Source: Candidatus Segatella albertsiae
Lineage (GTDB): Bacteria > Bacteroidota > Bacteroidia > Bacteroidales > Bacteroidaceae
Assembly: GCA_002451555.1 (NCBI GenBank)
Contig: DKCU01000128.1
Coordinates: 13,905-77,904, forward strand
Direction of reading: 5' to 3'
Length of the DNA: 64,000 nt
Shown here: piece by piece, positions 7,509 to 17,593 of the stretch
How positions within the stretch are numbered: position 1 is the stretch's first letter
How the letters are laid out: every line of letters starts with the position of its first letter
Program-made: the position numbers and the translations under genes
Notes under the pieces: generated by a model
Databases searched by the model: none
The model's input: the letters and a program-made list of their open reading frames with translations, nothing else
Told to the model about the DNA's origin: nothing

Positions 7509-8838
7509 ATGAGAATGAATAAGATAACGATGTCCTTGGGACTAGGACTTGCACTTCTGGCTCTGGTATTTATCGACCTGTCAAGCTGATTTGCACTCCT
7601 CCTGTGCATATCGCCAATTGGGGGGTAAATGTCCAGATTAAGCGAATCGCTTCTTCGGAGGCTACCATCGTGGTTTCTGCCAAAGTGAAGAACGAGACTT
7701 CTGTGCCAAAGACCGTTTCTCTCTCCACCTTGTTGGAAAAAGGTGAAAAGCAAACTTCTGATAAGGTCTTGATTCCTGCTGGCAAGGAGGTAGAGCTCTC
7801 GCAAGAGATAAAGGTGATGCAGCCAAGGCTTTGGGACTTGGAGCATCCTAACCTTTATCAAGCCATCGTGAAAGTGGTGGACGAAGGCAACAAGGTGCTC
7901 GATGAGTCCAAGCAGACCTTTGGGTGCTGCTGCTTTCGACAAGGCAGAGGAACGAAAAGTGAGATTGATGAAGGAGGCTGGCTTCAATGCCATTCGTACC
8001 TCGCACAATCTTCCTTCAGAAGCTTTTTTGAATGCTTGTGATCGCTTGGGTATGCTCGTGATAGACGAGGCTTTCGATGGATGGCGCGATGAAAAGAACA
8101 AATACGATTATTCCACTTTGTTTGATAAGTATTGGCAGCAGGATGTGGATGCCATGCTATTGAGAGATCGCCGTCATCCTTCCATTATCTCTTGGAGCAT
8201 CGGCAATGAGGTGATAGAGCGCAAGAAGTTGGAGGTAGTTACTACTGCCCATAAGTTGGCTAGCGAGGTTCATCGCTATGATGCCCGTCCTGTAACTTCG
8301 GCTTTGGCTTGAGGTGGAAGTTTATTCGAAGTATCCAAAAGTTCGTTTGTCGCTCAATGACAAGGTGATAGCCGAGAAAGAGGTGAATCGACAGGCTGAG
8401 TTCAAGGCTGTGTTTACGGTGCCTTATCAGTCTGGCACTTTGAAAGCTGAGGCTTTGCAAGATGATAAGGTTGTGGAGACTCGCCTGCTTGCCACAGCTT
8501 CCGCCCCCATTGCTATCCGAGCTATTGCCGAGGATAAACTGATGAAAGCCGATGGAGAGGATTTGGCTTTTGTGCAAGTGGAGGCTATCGACAAGGATGG
8601 GCGCGTGTGCCCGAATGCGGAAGTCAAGTTGCAACTTCTGGTTACTGGTGCAGGAACTCTTGCTGCGGCTGGCAATGCCGACATCAAGGACTTGGATCCG
8701 TTCACCGACAACAAGATGACGACTTGGAAAGGGCGCGGTCTCATTGTGTTGCGCAGTACAGGTAAGAAAGGAATGGCAAAGTTGAATATCAAACCTGATG
8801 GGATGAAGCCAGTTGTGGTAAGTATCCCTTGCAAATAA
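7509..8838 (+). pseudogene. GH2 beta-galactosidase gene with three internal deletions
   Basis: The ATG at 7509 starts a signal peptide (ITMSLGLGLALLALVF) that joins, out of frame, to 'IYRPVKLICTPPVHIANWG' at about 7570; the GH2 sugar-binding domain is missing. The Ig-like domain follows to 'ESKQTFG'. At 7917-7924 (CCTTTGGG) it jumps to 'PLGAAAFDKAEERKVR', losing the 'GGCVHHDNG'-type barrel start. The barrel then runs through the acid/base 'IGNEV', and at about 8303-8314 jumps to a C-terminal domain ('EVYSKYPKVRLSLNDKVIAE'), losing the nucleophile half of the barrel. An intact family member is about 800-1000 residues; about 440 codons remain. Two of the three joints change frame. No activity is expected. 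Confidence 0.85.
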
Positions 8839-8857
8839 TCCATCGTATTGGATATGG

Positions 8858-8903
8858 AAATCCCGAGAAAGCTGAAAAGACTTTTGGCTTTCTTGGGATT
8901 TTT
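8858..8903 (+). terminator. Intrinsic terminator after the GH30-GH2 unit
   Basis: AAATCCCGAGAAAGC (8858-8872) pairs with GCTTTCTTGGGATTT (8887-8901), with one wobble, followed by T residues. Confidence 0.8.
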
Positions 8904-8949
8904 ATCAATATACCATATTTGTGCGATTGCTTATATCACGAAAAAACAG

Positions 8950-8957
8950 TACTTTTG
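8950..8957 (+). promoter_or_regulatory. -7 box TACTTTTG for the symporter gene
   Basis: TACTTTTG lies 30 bp before the chosen ATG at 8988. No clean TTTG lies 19-20 bp upstream; GATTGC at 8925-8930 is the nearest match. Its position favours 8988 over the upstream ATG at 8829. Confidence 0.5.
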
Positions 8958-8987
8958 TCTCTTGAATTTAAAACGTGTTTGAAAGTT

Positions 8988-10232
8988 ATGGAAAATAAGA
9001 CAAAGAAGAATAAGCAAACCAAGCAGTTGGTGCTTTGGATTGGTGCCTTGGTACTCGGTGCGATATTGGGAGTGTTTGGAATCAGTTGGCTCGATGGATT
9101 GATGAACTTCATCGCCACGGTCTATACTCGTTTGTTCCAACTCTTGGCGGTGCCTACCATCGCCTTTGCGGTGATCACCACCTTGGCTTCGCTGGGCAAC
9201 CAAGCCGATACGGGCAAGATATTCCGCCACGCCATCACCTATACCTTGCTCACTACGATAGCAGCGGCAGCAGTGGGACTGGTGCTCTACAACATCGTTT
9301 CGCCAGGCAATCTGCCTACAGCTCTGGTGCAGAGCGGAATATCAGAGGTACCTCAGAATCTAGGTGAGACCAGCTATTACGACCACATCCTGGGCGTGAT
9401 ACCTAATAATATCGTAAAACCATTCGCCGAGGGCAATGTGCTCTCCATCTTGATATTGGCGGCAGCCGTGGGCATCGCCTTGGCGAAGATGCCACAGAGC
9501 GACAAGAAAGAAGTAGTGATGAAGGGATTGTTCGGATTACAAGACTTGCTCTTCATGCTCATCCACGGATTGATTTGGGCTTTGCCTTTGGGCATCGTCG
9601 CCTTCGCCGCACAGCTCTCCGCACAGTTCTCGGCAGGCATCGTGATGGCTTCGCTCGGCAAGTACGTGGCTGTCATCTTGGGCGGCAACGTCATCCAGTT
9701 CTTCATCATCCTTCCGCTCTTCCTCTTGGCAAGGGGATTGAATCCAGTTCGCACGTTAGGAAAAATGATGCCAGCGGTATTGATGGCGCTCTTCACCAAG
9801 AGTTCGGCGGCTACCTTGCCAGTAACGATGCAGACGGCAGAGGATAGACTGGGCGTGCAGAAGAAGGTGTCCCGATTCGTGTTGCCTATCTGTACTACCA
9901 TCAATATGAATGGTTGTGCGGCGTTCATCCTCGTCACCTCGCTCTTCCTGATGCAGAACGGCGGAATGCCGTTGCCTTGGACCACGATGATACTCTGGCT
10001 CTTCATTTCGGTATTGTCGGCAGTAGGAAATGCCGGTGTGCCAATGGGGTGCTACTTCCTGACCCTTTCGTTGATGTCGGGCGTGAATGCCCCCATCGGC
10101 ATCATGGGCATCATTCTGCCTATCTACACCATCATCGACATGATAGAGACAGCTGAAAATGTATGGTCTGACTCCTGCGTCTGTGCCATGGTGGATAAAG
10201 ACTTATGCTCTTTTCAACCGCACGGCAGCTGA
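8988..10232 (+). CDS. Dicarboxylate/amino-acid:cation symporter (DAACS family)
   Basis: A 414-residue inner-membrane protein of the GltP/DctA type that takes up glutamate, aspartate, serine or dicarboxylates with Na+ or H+. The start at 8988 follows a promoter; the longer frame from 8829 would read through terminator and promoter DNA. The Ser-rich re-entrant loop 'FTKSSAATLPVTMQ' (HP1) and the TM7 motif 'TINMNGCA' (usually NMDGT) are present, with 'VGNAGVPMGCYF' as HP2. The usual Asp in TM7 is Gly-Cys here ('NMNGCA'), which may change cation or substrate preference. The C-terminus 'NVWSDSCVCAMVDKD' is typical. Confidence 0.88.
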   Translation: MENKTKKNKQTKQLVLWIGALVLGAILGVFGISWLDGLMNFIATVYTRLFQLLAVPTIAFAVITTLASLGNQADTGKIFRHAITYTLLTTIAAAAVGLVLYNIVSPGNLPTALVQSGISEVPQNLGETSYYDHILGVIPNNIVKPFAEGNVLSILILAAAVGIALAKMPQSDKKEVVMKGLFGLQDLLFMLIHGLIWALPLGIVAFAAQLSAQFSAGIVMASLGKYVAVILGGNVIQFFIILPLFLLARGLNPVRTLGKMMPAVLMALFTKSSAATLPVTMQTAEDRLGVQKKVSRFVLPICTTINMNGCAAFILVTSLFLMQNGGMPLPWTTMILWLFISVLSAVGNAGVPMGCYFLTLSLMSGVNAPIGIMGIILPIYTIIDMIETAENVWSDSCVCAMVDKDLCSFQPHGS

Positions 10233-10536
10233 ATTGTTGTAAGTCTTCGGTCTTTGTTCCCTTGCATTCTTGTAATGTCACGATAAATCGATCCTATGAG
10301 GGTGTGTCATAATTATCAAGTCTATGGATGATTTATTCTTTATAATAATACTCTTTCGGGCGTAATTGATAGAGGCTTATAAAGTGTTTCTCTAGCTATT
10401 CGTTTGTGCCGAACGCTATAAAACTTATTTATAAAAGATGGAATGTGCTTTGCAACATATTACGGATTAATTTATTCATATTACCGATTTTAATGAGATT
10501 TATCGTTTTACTGATATTTCTTTCACAAAAAAGCAG
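10233..10536. other. Intergenic region with an orphan inverted-repeat half
   Basis: No gene is visible. GAGGGTGTGTCATAA at 10298-10312 is identical to the left arm of the inverted repeat at 32982-33050, but here no partner arm is present nearby, so it may be one end of a lost element. The rest is AT-rich. Confidence 0.5.
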
Positions 10537-10544
10537 TAATTTTG
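10537..10544 (+). promoter_or_regulatory. -7 box TAATTTTG for the second MATE gene
   Basis: TAATTTTG lies 23 bp before the ATG at 10567. The -33 region is a weak match, so this rests on the -7 box and its position. Confidence 0.45.
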
Positions 10545-10566
10545 CACACCGAAAAAGAATGTTACG

Positions 10567-11931
10567 ATGGATAATTCTAAATCAAAGAATCAAGTGGATA
10601 TGCTTCATGGACCTTTGTTCATGAAAATCATTATGTTTACCTTGCCTTTGGCGGCAAGCAGCATCTTGCAACAGTTGTTTAATTCGGTGGATGTTGCTGT
10701 TGTGGGACGGTTCGCCAGCAGTCAGGCTTTAGCGGCAGTAGGTAGTAATACGCCTGTCATCAGCTTACTTATTAATCTTTTTATGGGTGTTTCGATGGGT
10801 GCCAACGTTATCATTTCCAACCATATCGGGCAGAACGACAAGCGGAGCATCCGTGATGCCGTAGGCACGGTAGGCATTACGGCCTTGGTAAGCGGACTCT
10901 TACTGATGCTGATTGGCGTTTGTGTAGCTCGACCTATTCTGACGCTGATGAACACCCCTGCCGATGTGCTCGACATGGCTGTGACGTATCTGCGTATCTA
11001 TTTTCTTGGAATACCTTTCTTTATGATTTTCGATTTTGGTTCTGCGATACTCAGAAGTATGGGCGATACCAGGCGACCACTTTATATATTAGTGATAGCA
11101 GGTGTAGTGAACACCATTTTAAACTTGGTCTTTGTCATCATCTTCCACATGAGTGTGGCTGGTGTTGCCATCGCTACTTCCGTAGCCAACTGCGTGAGTG
11201 CTATGCTCATCATTTATCTCTTGTTGCATGAGAAGGAACCGCTTCGCTTGCATCCTAAGCGTATGAAGGTTGAGTGGAGGGAACTGAAACGTATGCTTCA
11301 GATTGGTGTTCCGGCGGGATTGCAGGGTATGGTGTTCTCTTTCTCCAACGTGGTAGTACAGACAGCCATCAATGGCTATGGTTATGGGGCAATAGCCGGA
11401 TCTGCCGCAGCACTCAACTTCGAGTTCTACAGCTATTTCTTTATTGGGGCTTTCAATGGTGCAGCCATAACCTTCATCGGACAAAACTATGGCGCAGGAA
11501 AGCTTGACCGTGTGAACCGTATCTTTTGGATTTGTATGGGCATGGGGGCATTAACTTGTGCTCTTTGCAACTGGGGCTTTACTTGGCAGGATGATTTCTT
11601 CCTAAGCTTGTTTACTGCCGACCCTCACGTAGTGGAGTTTGGCAAGATAAGGATGCACAATGCTCTGATGTTCCAATTCATAGCCGCCAGTTATGAGGTT
11701 TCTGCCTCGGCGATGCGAGGTATGGGCAAGTCGATGGCTCCTACTCTCATCACTATCTTTGGTACCTGTGTGTTGCGAATGGTTTGGGTCTTTGCCGTCT
11801 TGCCTCATTGCAACGATTTCCAGCATTTGGTATGGGTCTATCCGATTACTTGGGCGAGCACGGGCGTGTTCATGTTGATACTTTATCGAGTGCATTGGAA
11901 GAAAGTGAAGAGTGAGACGATGCCTAACTGA
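10567..11931 (+). CDS. MATE-family exporter (second copy, divergent)
   Basis: A 454-residue inner-membrane protein with two MatE repeats and about 12 membrane segments. The start 'DMLHGPLFMKIIMFTLPLAA', 'QQLFNSVDVAVVGRF' and 'SAILRSMGDTRRPLY' are hallmarks of the DinF/NorM-like group common in gut Bacteroidales. The second repeat begins near 'MLQIGVPAGLQGMVFSFSNV'. It is clearly different from the MATE gene at 4625, so the pair is not a recent duplication. Substrate unknown. It is a single-gene unit between its own promoter and a terminator shared with yidC. Confidence 0.9.
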   Translation: MDNSKSKNQVDMLHGPLFMKIIMFTLPLAASSILQQLFNSVDVAVVGRFASSQALAAVGSNTPVISLLINLFMGVSMGANVIISNHIGQNDKRSIRDAVGTVGITALVSGLLLMLIGVCVARPILTLMNTPADVLDMAVTYLRIYFLGIPFFMIFDFGSAILRSMGDTRRPLYILVIAGVVNTILNLVFVIIFHMSVAGVAIATSVANCVSAMLIIYLLLHEKEPLRLHPKRMKVEWRELKRMLQIGVPAGLQGMVFSFSNVVVQTAINGYGYGAIAGSAAALNFEFYSYFFIGAFNGAAITFIGQNYGAGKLDRVNRIFWICMGMGALTCALCNWGFTWQDDFFLSLFTADPHVVEFGKIRMHNALMFQFIAASYEVSASAMRGMGKSMAPTLITIFGTCVLRMVWVFAVLPHCNDFQHLVWVYPITWASTGVFMLILYRVHWKKVKSETMPN

Positions 11932-11994
11932 TGAACCTGTTAGGTTGTATATTCATAATAGATTGTATTTCTATCTTAGATAGTACAACTATAT

Positions 11995-12048
11995 AAAAAA
12001 AGAGTGCAAGGACATTTGCTTATTAGCAAGTTCCTTGCACTCTTTTTT
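11995..12048. terminator. Bidirectional terminator between the MATE gene and yidC
   Basis: AAAAAAAGAGTGCAAGGA pairs with TCCTTGCACTCTTTTTT across a short loop. The A-run and T-run flank the stem, so it can stop transcription from both converging genes. Confidence 0.85.
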
Positions 12049-12076
12049 ATGTTTTAATTCTAGCGTAATCTATACT

Positions 12077-14014
12077 TTACTTCCCAAGTTGATCTTTCTT
12101 GGCTTTCAACTCAGCCTGCTTGCGCATCATTTCCTCCTGCTGCTGTCTTTGCAACTCCTGGAGGGCCTGCATTCTTGCCATTAAGCCGTTTGTCTTCTTA
12201 GGATTGTTCTTGTTCTCCTGGTAGCGCTTCTCCAAGATGGCGAGGAGTTTCTCGTCGTTGGTAGTCTTGCGAAGGGTCCACATAATAGCGGCACTGAAGA
12301 ACAATGAGATGAAGTAGTAGAAGTTCAAACCTGCTGAGTAGTCGTTGAACATGAAGAAGAACATCAATGGCATCAAGAACATCATCCATTGCATCATCTT
12401 CATCTGCTCTGCCTGTTGACCTACCATCTGGTCTCTCTGCTGGCGCATCGTCATCCATGAGTACAGGAGGTTAGCCACACAGAAGAGAATGCAGGTTAAA
12501 CTCAAATGGTCGCCAATCAACCAGATGTTGGTGTTCCACTCAAAAATAGGGTCGTATGTGCTCAAGTCGTTCATCCAGAGGAAGTGCTCGCCACGGAGCT
12601 GGATGGCATTAGGAACGAAGTTGAACATCGCAACCCATACCGGCATCTGAATCAACATAGGAATACAACCAGACAATGGACTCACGCCATACTTGGCATA
12701 CTCTGCCATCATCGCTTGCTGCTTCTGCATCTGATCCTCAGGCTTGTTATACTGAGCGGTAGCTGCGTCGAGCTTTGGCTTTAGTACGCGCATCTTAGCC
12801 GAACTCATATAGCTCTTTTTCACCATAGGGTAGGTGATGAGCTTCAAGAGGAGGGTGATGAGGATAAGTACGATACCCATAGGGAAAATCTTGCTCAACC
12901 AATCGAACACGTAGAGGGTGAAGAATCGGTTGATCCAGCGGATGATAGGCCATCCTAAGTAAACGAGCTTCTGGAATTCCAAGTCCTTGCCGAAGGTGCT
13001 TTCCTTTTCGGTATTCTTCAGAATTTGGAAGTCGTTAGGACCGAAATAGAACTCAAACTCCGAAGGCTTCTTACCTGTTGGGTCGAAGCTGGTCTTCATC
13101 TTAGCCTGGAACTGTTTCAGATAGCCAGAACCCTTTTCCTGAGGGATGGATGTCATGAAGGCATCCTTGTCGAAGTTGTCTTTAGCCACGATGATGGCAG
13201 AGAAAAATTGGTTCTTGAAAGAAACCCAGTCGATGGTCTCGTCAATCTTCTCGTCAATTTTCTCACTTGTTTCGCTGAGATAGTCCGTGCCTCCCTCTGC
13301 ATTATGATAGGTGAGGGTAGTGTAGCGGTTCTCGAACATGAAACCACGCTCTTGTTGGCGAGCCTTATCGCTCCAATCTACGTCCATCTTGCTGCAGTTA
13401 GGCGAGAAAAGACCAGCCATGCCTTGTGCAGCGAAGCTCATGTGGAGCATATAGTCGTCGCCCAAGGTATAAGTCATGGTGAGGGTCTTGCCAGGGGCAG
13501 CCTCGGCTGTCAGGGTGATAGACTTTTTGGTTACATTGGATGGCTTGAAGTAGAGGTCGCTGGTGATGATATTAGCCTCCTTAGCCTCAAGCATGAACTT
13601 CAAGCTCTGGTCTGCACCATCGAAAAGCGTCACGTCCTTTTGGTCAGCAGAGCCATCCTTCACCTTCAGGTTGTGACCCACGTATCCCTTGATAACAGCC
13701 TTTTCGACAGTACCACCCTTGGTGTTGATGGTCAACCTAACTTTCTCGTTCTCCAAATCAAAGGTCTTAGCCTGTCCCTTCAATGCCGAATAGAATAGGG
13801 CGGTAGAGTCAGCCTCAATCTTAGCCTTTGCATCAGCCTGGCGCTTTTCAGCGGCAGCCTTGTTAGCTTTCTCCATCTCTGCGTGCTTAGCCTTGGCGAT
13901 GGAGTCCTGTACGAATGCCGCTCTCTGCTCTTCAGCAGAAGGTTGGTTGTACCAACTGAAACCAATCAGAACCACGGCAATCAGTAAAAAGCCAATAATG
14001 TTGTTTTTGTTCAT
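12077..14014 (-). CDS. yidC: Membrane protein insertase YidC
   Basis: A 645-residue inner-membrane protein that inserts and folds membrane proteins, alone or with SecYEG. The N-terminal 'NIIGFLLIAVVLIGFSWYNQ' is the first membrane segment, followed by a Lys/Ala-rich linker and a large periplasmic beta domain (about residues 60-350). The conserved five-helix core starts at 'GIVLILITLLLKLITYPMVK', with 'SPLSGCIPMLIQMPVWVAMF' and 'MMFLMPLMFFFMFNDYSAGL' characteristic of the family. The charged C-terminus (QRQQQEEMMRKQAELKAKK) probably contacts ribosomes. It follows pyrG by 63 bp in a likely operon; the gap holds a GGAGTTAA hairpin. Confidence 0.97.
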   Translation of the reverse strand: MNKNNIIGFLLIAVVLIGFSWYNQPSAEEQRAAFVQDSIAKAKHAEMEKANKAAAEKRQADAKAKIEADSTALFYSALKGQAKTFDLENEKVRLTINTKGGTVEKAVIKGYVGHNLKVKDGSADQKDVTLFDGADQSLKFMLEAKEANIITSDLYFKPSNVTKKSITLTAEAAPGKTLTMTYTLGDDYMLHMSFAAQGMAGLFSPNCSKMDVDWSDKARQQERGFMFENRYTTLTYHNAEGGTDYLSETSEKIDEKIDETIDWVSFKNQFFSAIIVAKDNFDKDAFMTSIPQEKGSGYLKQFQAKMKTSFDPTGKKPSEFEFYFGPNDFQILKNTEKESTFGKDLEFQKLVYLGWPIIRWINRFFTLYVFDWLSKIFPMGIVLILITLLLKLITYPMVKKSYMSSAKMRVLKPKLDAATAQYNKPEDQMQKQQAMMAEYAKYGVSPLSGCIPMLIQMPVWVAMFNFVPNAIQLRGEHFLWMNDLSTYDPIFEWNTNIWLIGDHLSLTCILFCVANLLYSWMTMRQQRDQMVGQQAEQMKMMQWMMFLMPLMFFFMFNDYSAGLNFYYFISLFFSAAIMWTLRKTTNDEKLLAILEKRYQENKNNPKKTNGLMARMQALQELQRQQQEEMMRKQAELKAKKDQLGK

Positions 14015-14034
14015 CTTTTAATGTTAGAAATTAG

Positions 14035-14063
14035 AGGAGTTAAAGGGAATCTCCTTAACTCCT
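14035..14063. repeat. GGAGTTAA inverted repeat between pyrG and yidC
   Basis: AGGAGTTAAAGG pairs with CCTTAACTCCT across a short loop, one A bulged, and a further TTTAACTCCT follows. There is no T-run. The same GGAGTTAA/TTAACTCC arms occur at 59756-59790, so this belongs to a small intergenic repeat family. Confidence 0.6.
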
Positions 14064-14077
14064 TTAACTCCTGTTTA

Positions 14078-15694
<1,617 letters not shown>

Positions 15695-15716
15695 TTAAAT
15701 TAGAATAATTTGGGTG

Positions 15717-15748
15717 CAAAGTTACTATAAAATTATGAATTAGCCAAA
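15717..15748 (-). promoter_or_regulatory. Promoter for pyrG
   Basis: On the minus strand TTTG (15748-15745), a 20-bp spacer and TAACTTTG (15724-15717) match the Bacteroidetes consensus. Confidence 0.7.
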
Positions 15749-15787
15749 ATAATTGCAAATATTGGCATTGTTTTATGAATTATTTAT

Positions 15788-15795
15788 TACCTTTG
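15788..15795 (+). promoter_or_regulatory. -7 box TACCTTTG for the DUF3078 gene
   Basis: TACCTTTG lies 69 bp before the ATG at 15865. The -33 element is weak (CATTG near 15764). Confidence 0.5.
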
Positions 15796-15864
15796 CCGAT
15801 AAAATGTGTCTTTATCAATAAAAATGTGATGTAAAGAAGACGAAATTGTAACGAATTGTAAGAT

Positions 15865-17178
15865 ATGAAATTGAGATTTTTGATATTGTCCTTATTGGCA
15901 TTGTCTATGCTAGACGCTCATGCGCAAGTGAGAAACCATAAGTCAGCTAAGGTTTTCAAGGGTTATGCTTTCGCTGACGAGTGGGTGAAGAACTATGAGG
16001 ATTCCTTGGAGTCTCAGCGTATGCGCATTGATACTTTGGAAAGTTGGCGCTTGAGGGGGAATTCGCAGGAATGGAAGGCGGACGACATCCGCTTTGCTAA
16101 ACTCTTTATGCCGCTAACTTTTTATCATGCTCCTGCGGAACGATTTTTAAGACTTCAGCCCGACTTGAAGTCTGATTCGCTCGACTATATGCTTGACAGG
16201 ACTCTGATGCACGTCTATCTCAATCGACCTGATTTGGTAAAAAATAATGAAACTAGGCTGAGCGCTGCAGGTGCTCCGATTACTGATGAAACTCCTCGTC
16301 AATCTGAGATAAATCTTGTCGAAGAGGTGGCGCCTAAGGCAATAGAGTTGGAGGCTTCTCCTCTTCATATATATGTGAAAAAACCTAACTTTTGGACCAT
16401 CAAGGGCGATTATTATCTCCAATTTTTGCAAAACTATGTAAGTGATAATTGGTACAAGGGCGGTGAAAGCAACTATTCGATGTTGGGAAGTGTCACTATG
16501 CAAGCCAACTACAACAATAAGCAGAAGGTGAAGTGGGAAAATAAGTTGGAACTCCGTTTGGGCTATCAGACTTCCAAGGGTGATACGTTGCATACGTATA
16601 AGACCTCGGAAGACTTGATTCGCTATACTGGAAAGTTGGGATTGCAAGCCACGAAAAAATGGTACTATACTATTCAGGTGATTGCGCAGACTCAGTTTAC
16701 CAAGGGATTGAGGAGTAACGACAAGAAAATCTATTCTGACTTCATGTCGCCTTTTAAGCTCAATCTCTCCGTCGGTATGGATTATACGGTGGATTGGTTA
16801 AACCATCGGTTGAAAGGTAGTACTCATATTGCTCCATTGGCACTCAACTGGAAGTATGTCGGGCGGCCTTCTCTTTCTACTCGCTATGGCTTGGAGGAAG
16901 GTCAGCATGGTATGACTGATTATGGTTCGGAATTTACGGTCGATTTGACTTGGGCTTTCGCAGACAATATTCGCTGGAAGACTCGTCTCTATGGCTATAC
17001 CACTTATGAGCGAGCTGAGTTGGAATGGGAAAACACGATAACTTTCCAATTCAATAAGTATATTTCTACGAATGTCTTTCTCTATCCTCGCTTCGACGAT
17101 GGCAGCAAACGTAAGGAGGGGGAAAGCTATTGGCAGTTTAAGGAATTTGCTTCCGTTGGCTTCTCATATTCATTCTGA
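15865..17178 (+). CDS. DUF3078 family outer-envelope protein
   Basis: A 437-residue exported protein with a signal peptide (MKLRFLILSLLALSMLDAHA). The second half is rich in alternating aromatic/polar strands, for example 'NYVSDNWYKGGESNYSMLGS' and 'KWENKLELRLGYQTSKGDT', which is the DUF3078 signature; it ends in 'FASVGFSYSF', a barrel-like C-terminal Phe. It is therefore probably an outer-membrane barrel or a barrel-associated protein of unknown function. About 130 residues before the barrel are specific to this protein and may be a periplasmic domain. It is a single-gene unit bounded by a promoter and a terminator. Confidence 0.8.
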   Translation: MKLRFLILSLLALSMLDAHAQVRNHKSAKVFKGYAFADEWVKNYEDSLESQRMRIDTLESWRLRGNSQEWKADDIRFAKLFMPLTFYHAPAERFLRLQPDLKSDSLDYMLDRTLMHVYLNRPDLVKNNETRLSAAGAPITDETPRQSEINLVEEVAPKAIELEASPLHIYVKKPNFWTIKGDYYLQFLQNYVSDNWYKGGESNYSMLGSVTMQANYNNKQKVKWENKLELRLGYQTSKGDTLHTYKTSEDLIRYTGKLGLQATKKWYYTIQVIAQTQFTKGLRSNDKKIYSDFMSPFKLNLSVGMDYTVDWLNHRLKGSTHIAPLALNWKYVGRPSLSTRYGLEEGQHGMTDYGSEFTVDLTWAFADNIRWKTRLYGYTTYERAELEWENTITFQFNKYISTNVFLYPRFDDGSKRKEGESYWQFKEFASVGFSYSF

Positions 17179-17240
17179 TTTTAAATCATCTTTACGAAAG
17201 GGTTTTATGACTATCCAAGGTGAATGATAGAAATAAAAAC

Positions 17241-17278
17241 ATCCCCCGAGCTTCATGGTAAAATGAAACTCGGGGGAT
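17241..17278. terminator. Terminator between convergent genes
   Basis: ATCCCCCGAG (17241-17250) pairs perfectly with CTCGGGGGAT (17269-17278), extended by CTTCAT/ATGAAA. The downstream T-run is short; on the minus strand GATGTTTTTAT follows the stem. Confidence 0.7.
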
Positions 17279-17298
17279 AGATTTTATTGATGCTTGTA

Positions 17299-17490
17299 TT
17301 AGAATGCTCCTTTCCAATGATCATATATGATGAACAATATGATGAGTGTCGCAAGGATGCTCAATACAGCAAATAGAATATTGCCTATAATCCGACGTAA
17401 TTTTTGAGACTTGGTCTTTCTGTTATGACCTGCCCTCTTGCTATAATGCTCACCATGGTGATGATGGTGGCTAGCTTTGTTTTCTTTCAT
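17299..17490 (-). CDS. Small His-rich single-span membrane protein
   Basis: A 63-residue protein with one membrane segment (IIGNILFAVLSILATLIILF) near the C-terminus and a basic, His-rich N-terminus starting MKENKASHHHHHGEHYSKRA. The His run could bind metal or be disordered. The basic residues before the membrane segment suggest an N-in orientation. It stands alone between the DUF3078 terminator and the porin gene. I recognise no named family; similar short basic one-span proteins occur in Bacteroidales. Its start has no obvious ribosome site, as is usual here. Confidence 0.65.
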   Translation of the reverse strand: MKENKASHHHHHGEHYSKRAGHNRKTKSQKLRRIIGNILFAVLSILATLIILFIIYDHWKGAF

Positions 17491-17593
17491 CTTTTATTAT
17501 ATTGTCATTTAAATAGAAAAATCAGCACATGTGAATTCTTTTGCATATATTTGATGTTTGTTGTCAGTTGCAAGCACGATGAATATGGTTGTG

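Noticed and set aside
10567..11931. Second MATE gene as a recent duplicate of the first
   Set aside because: The two proteins differ throughout, including their start motifs, so they belong to different MATE subgroups.
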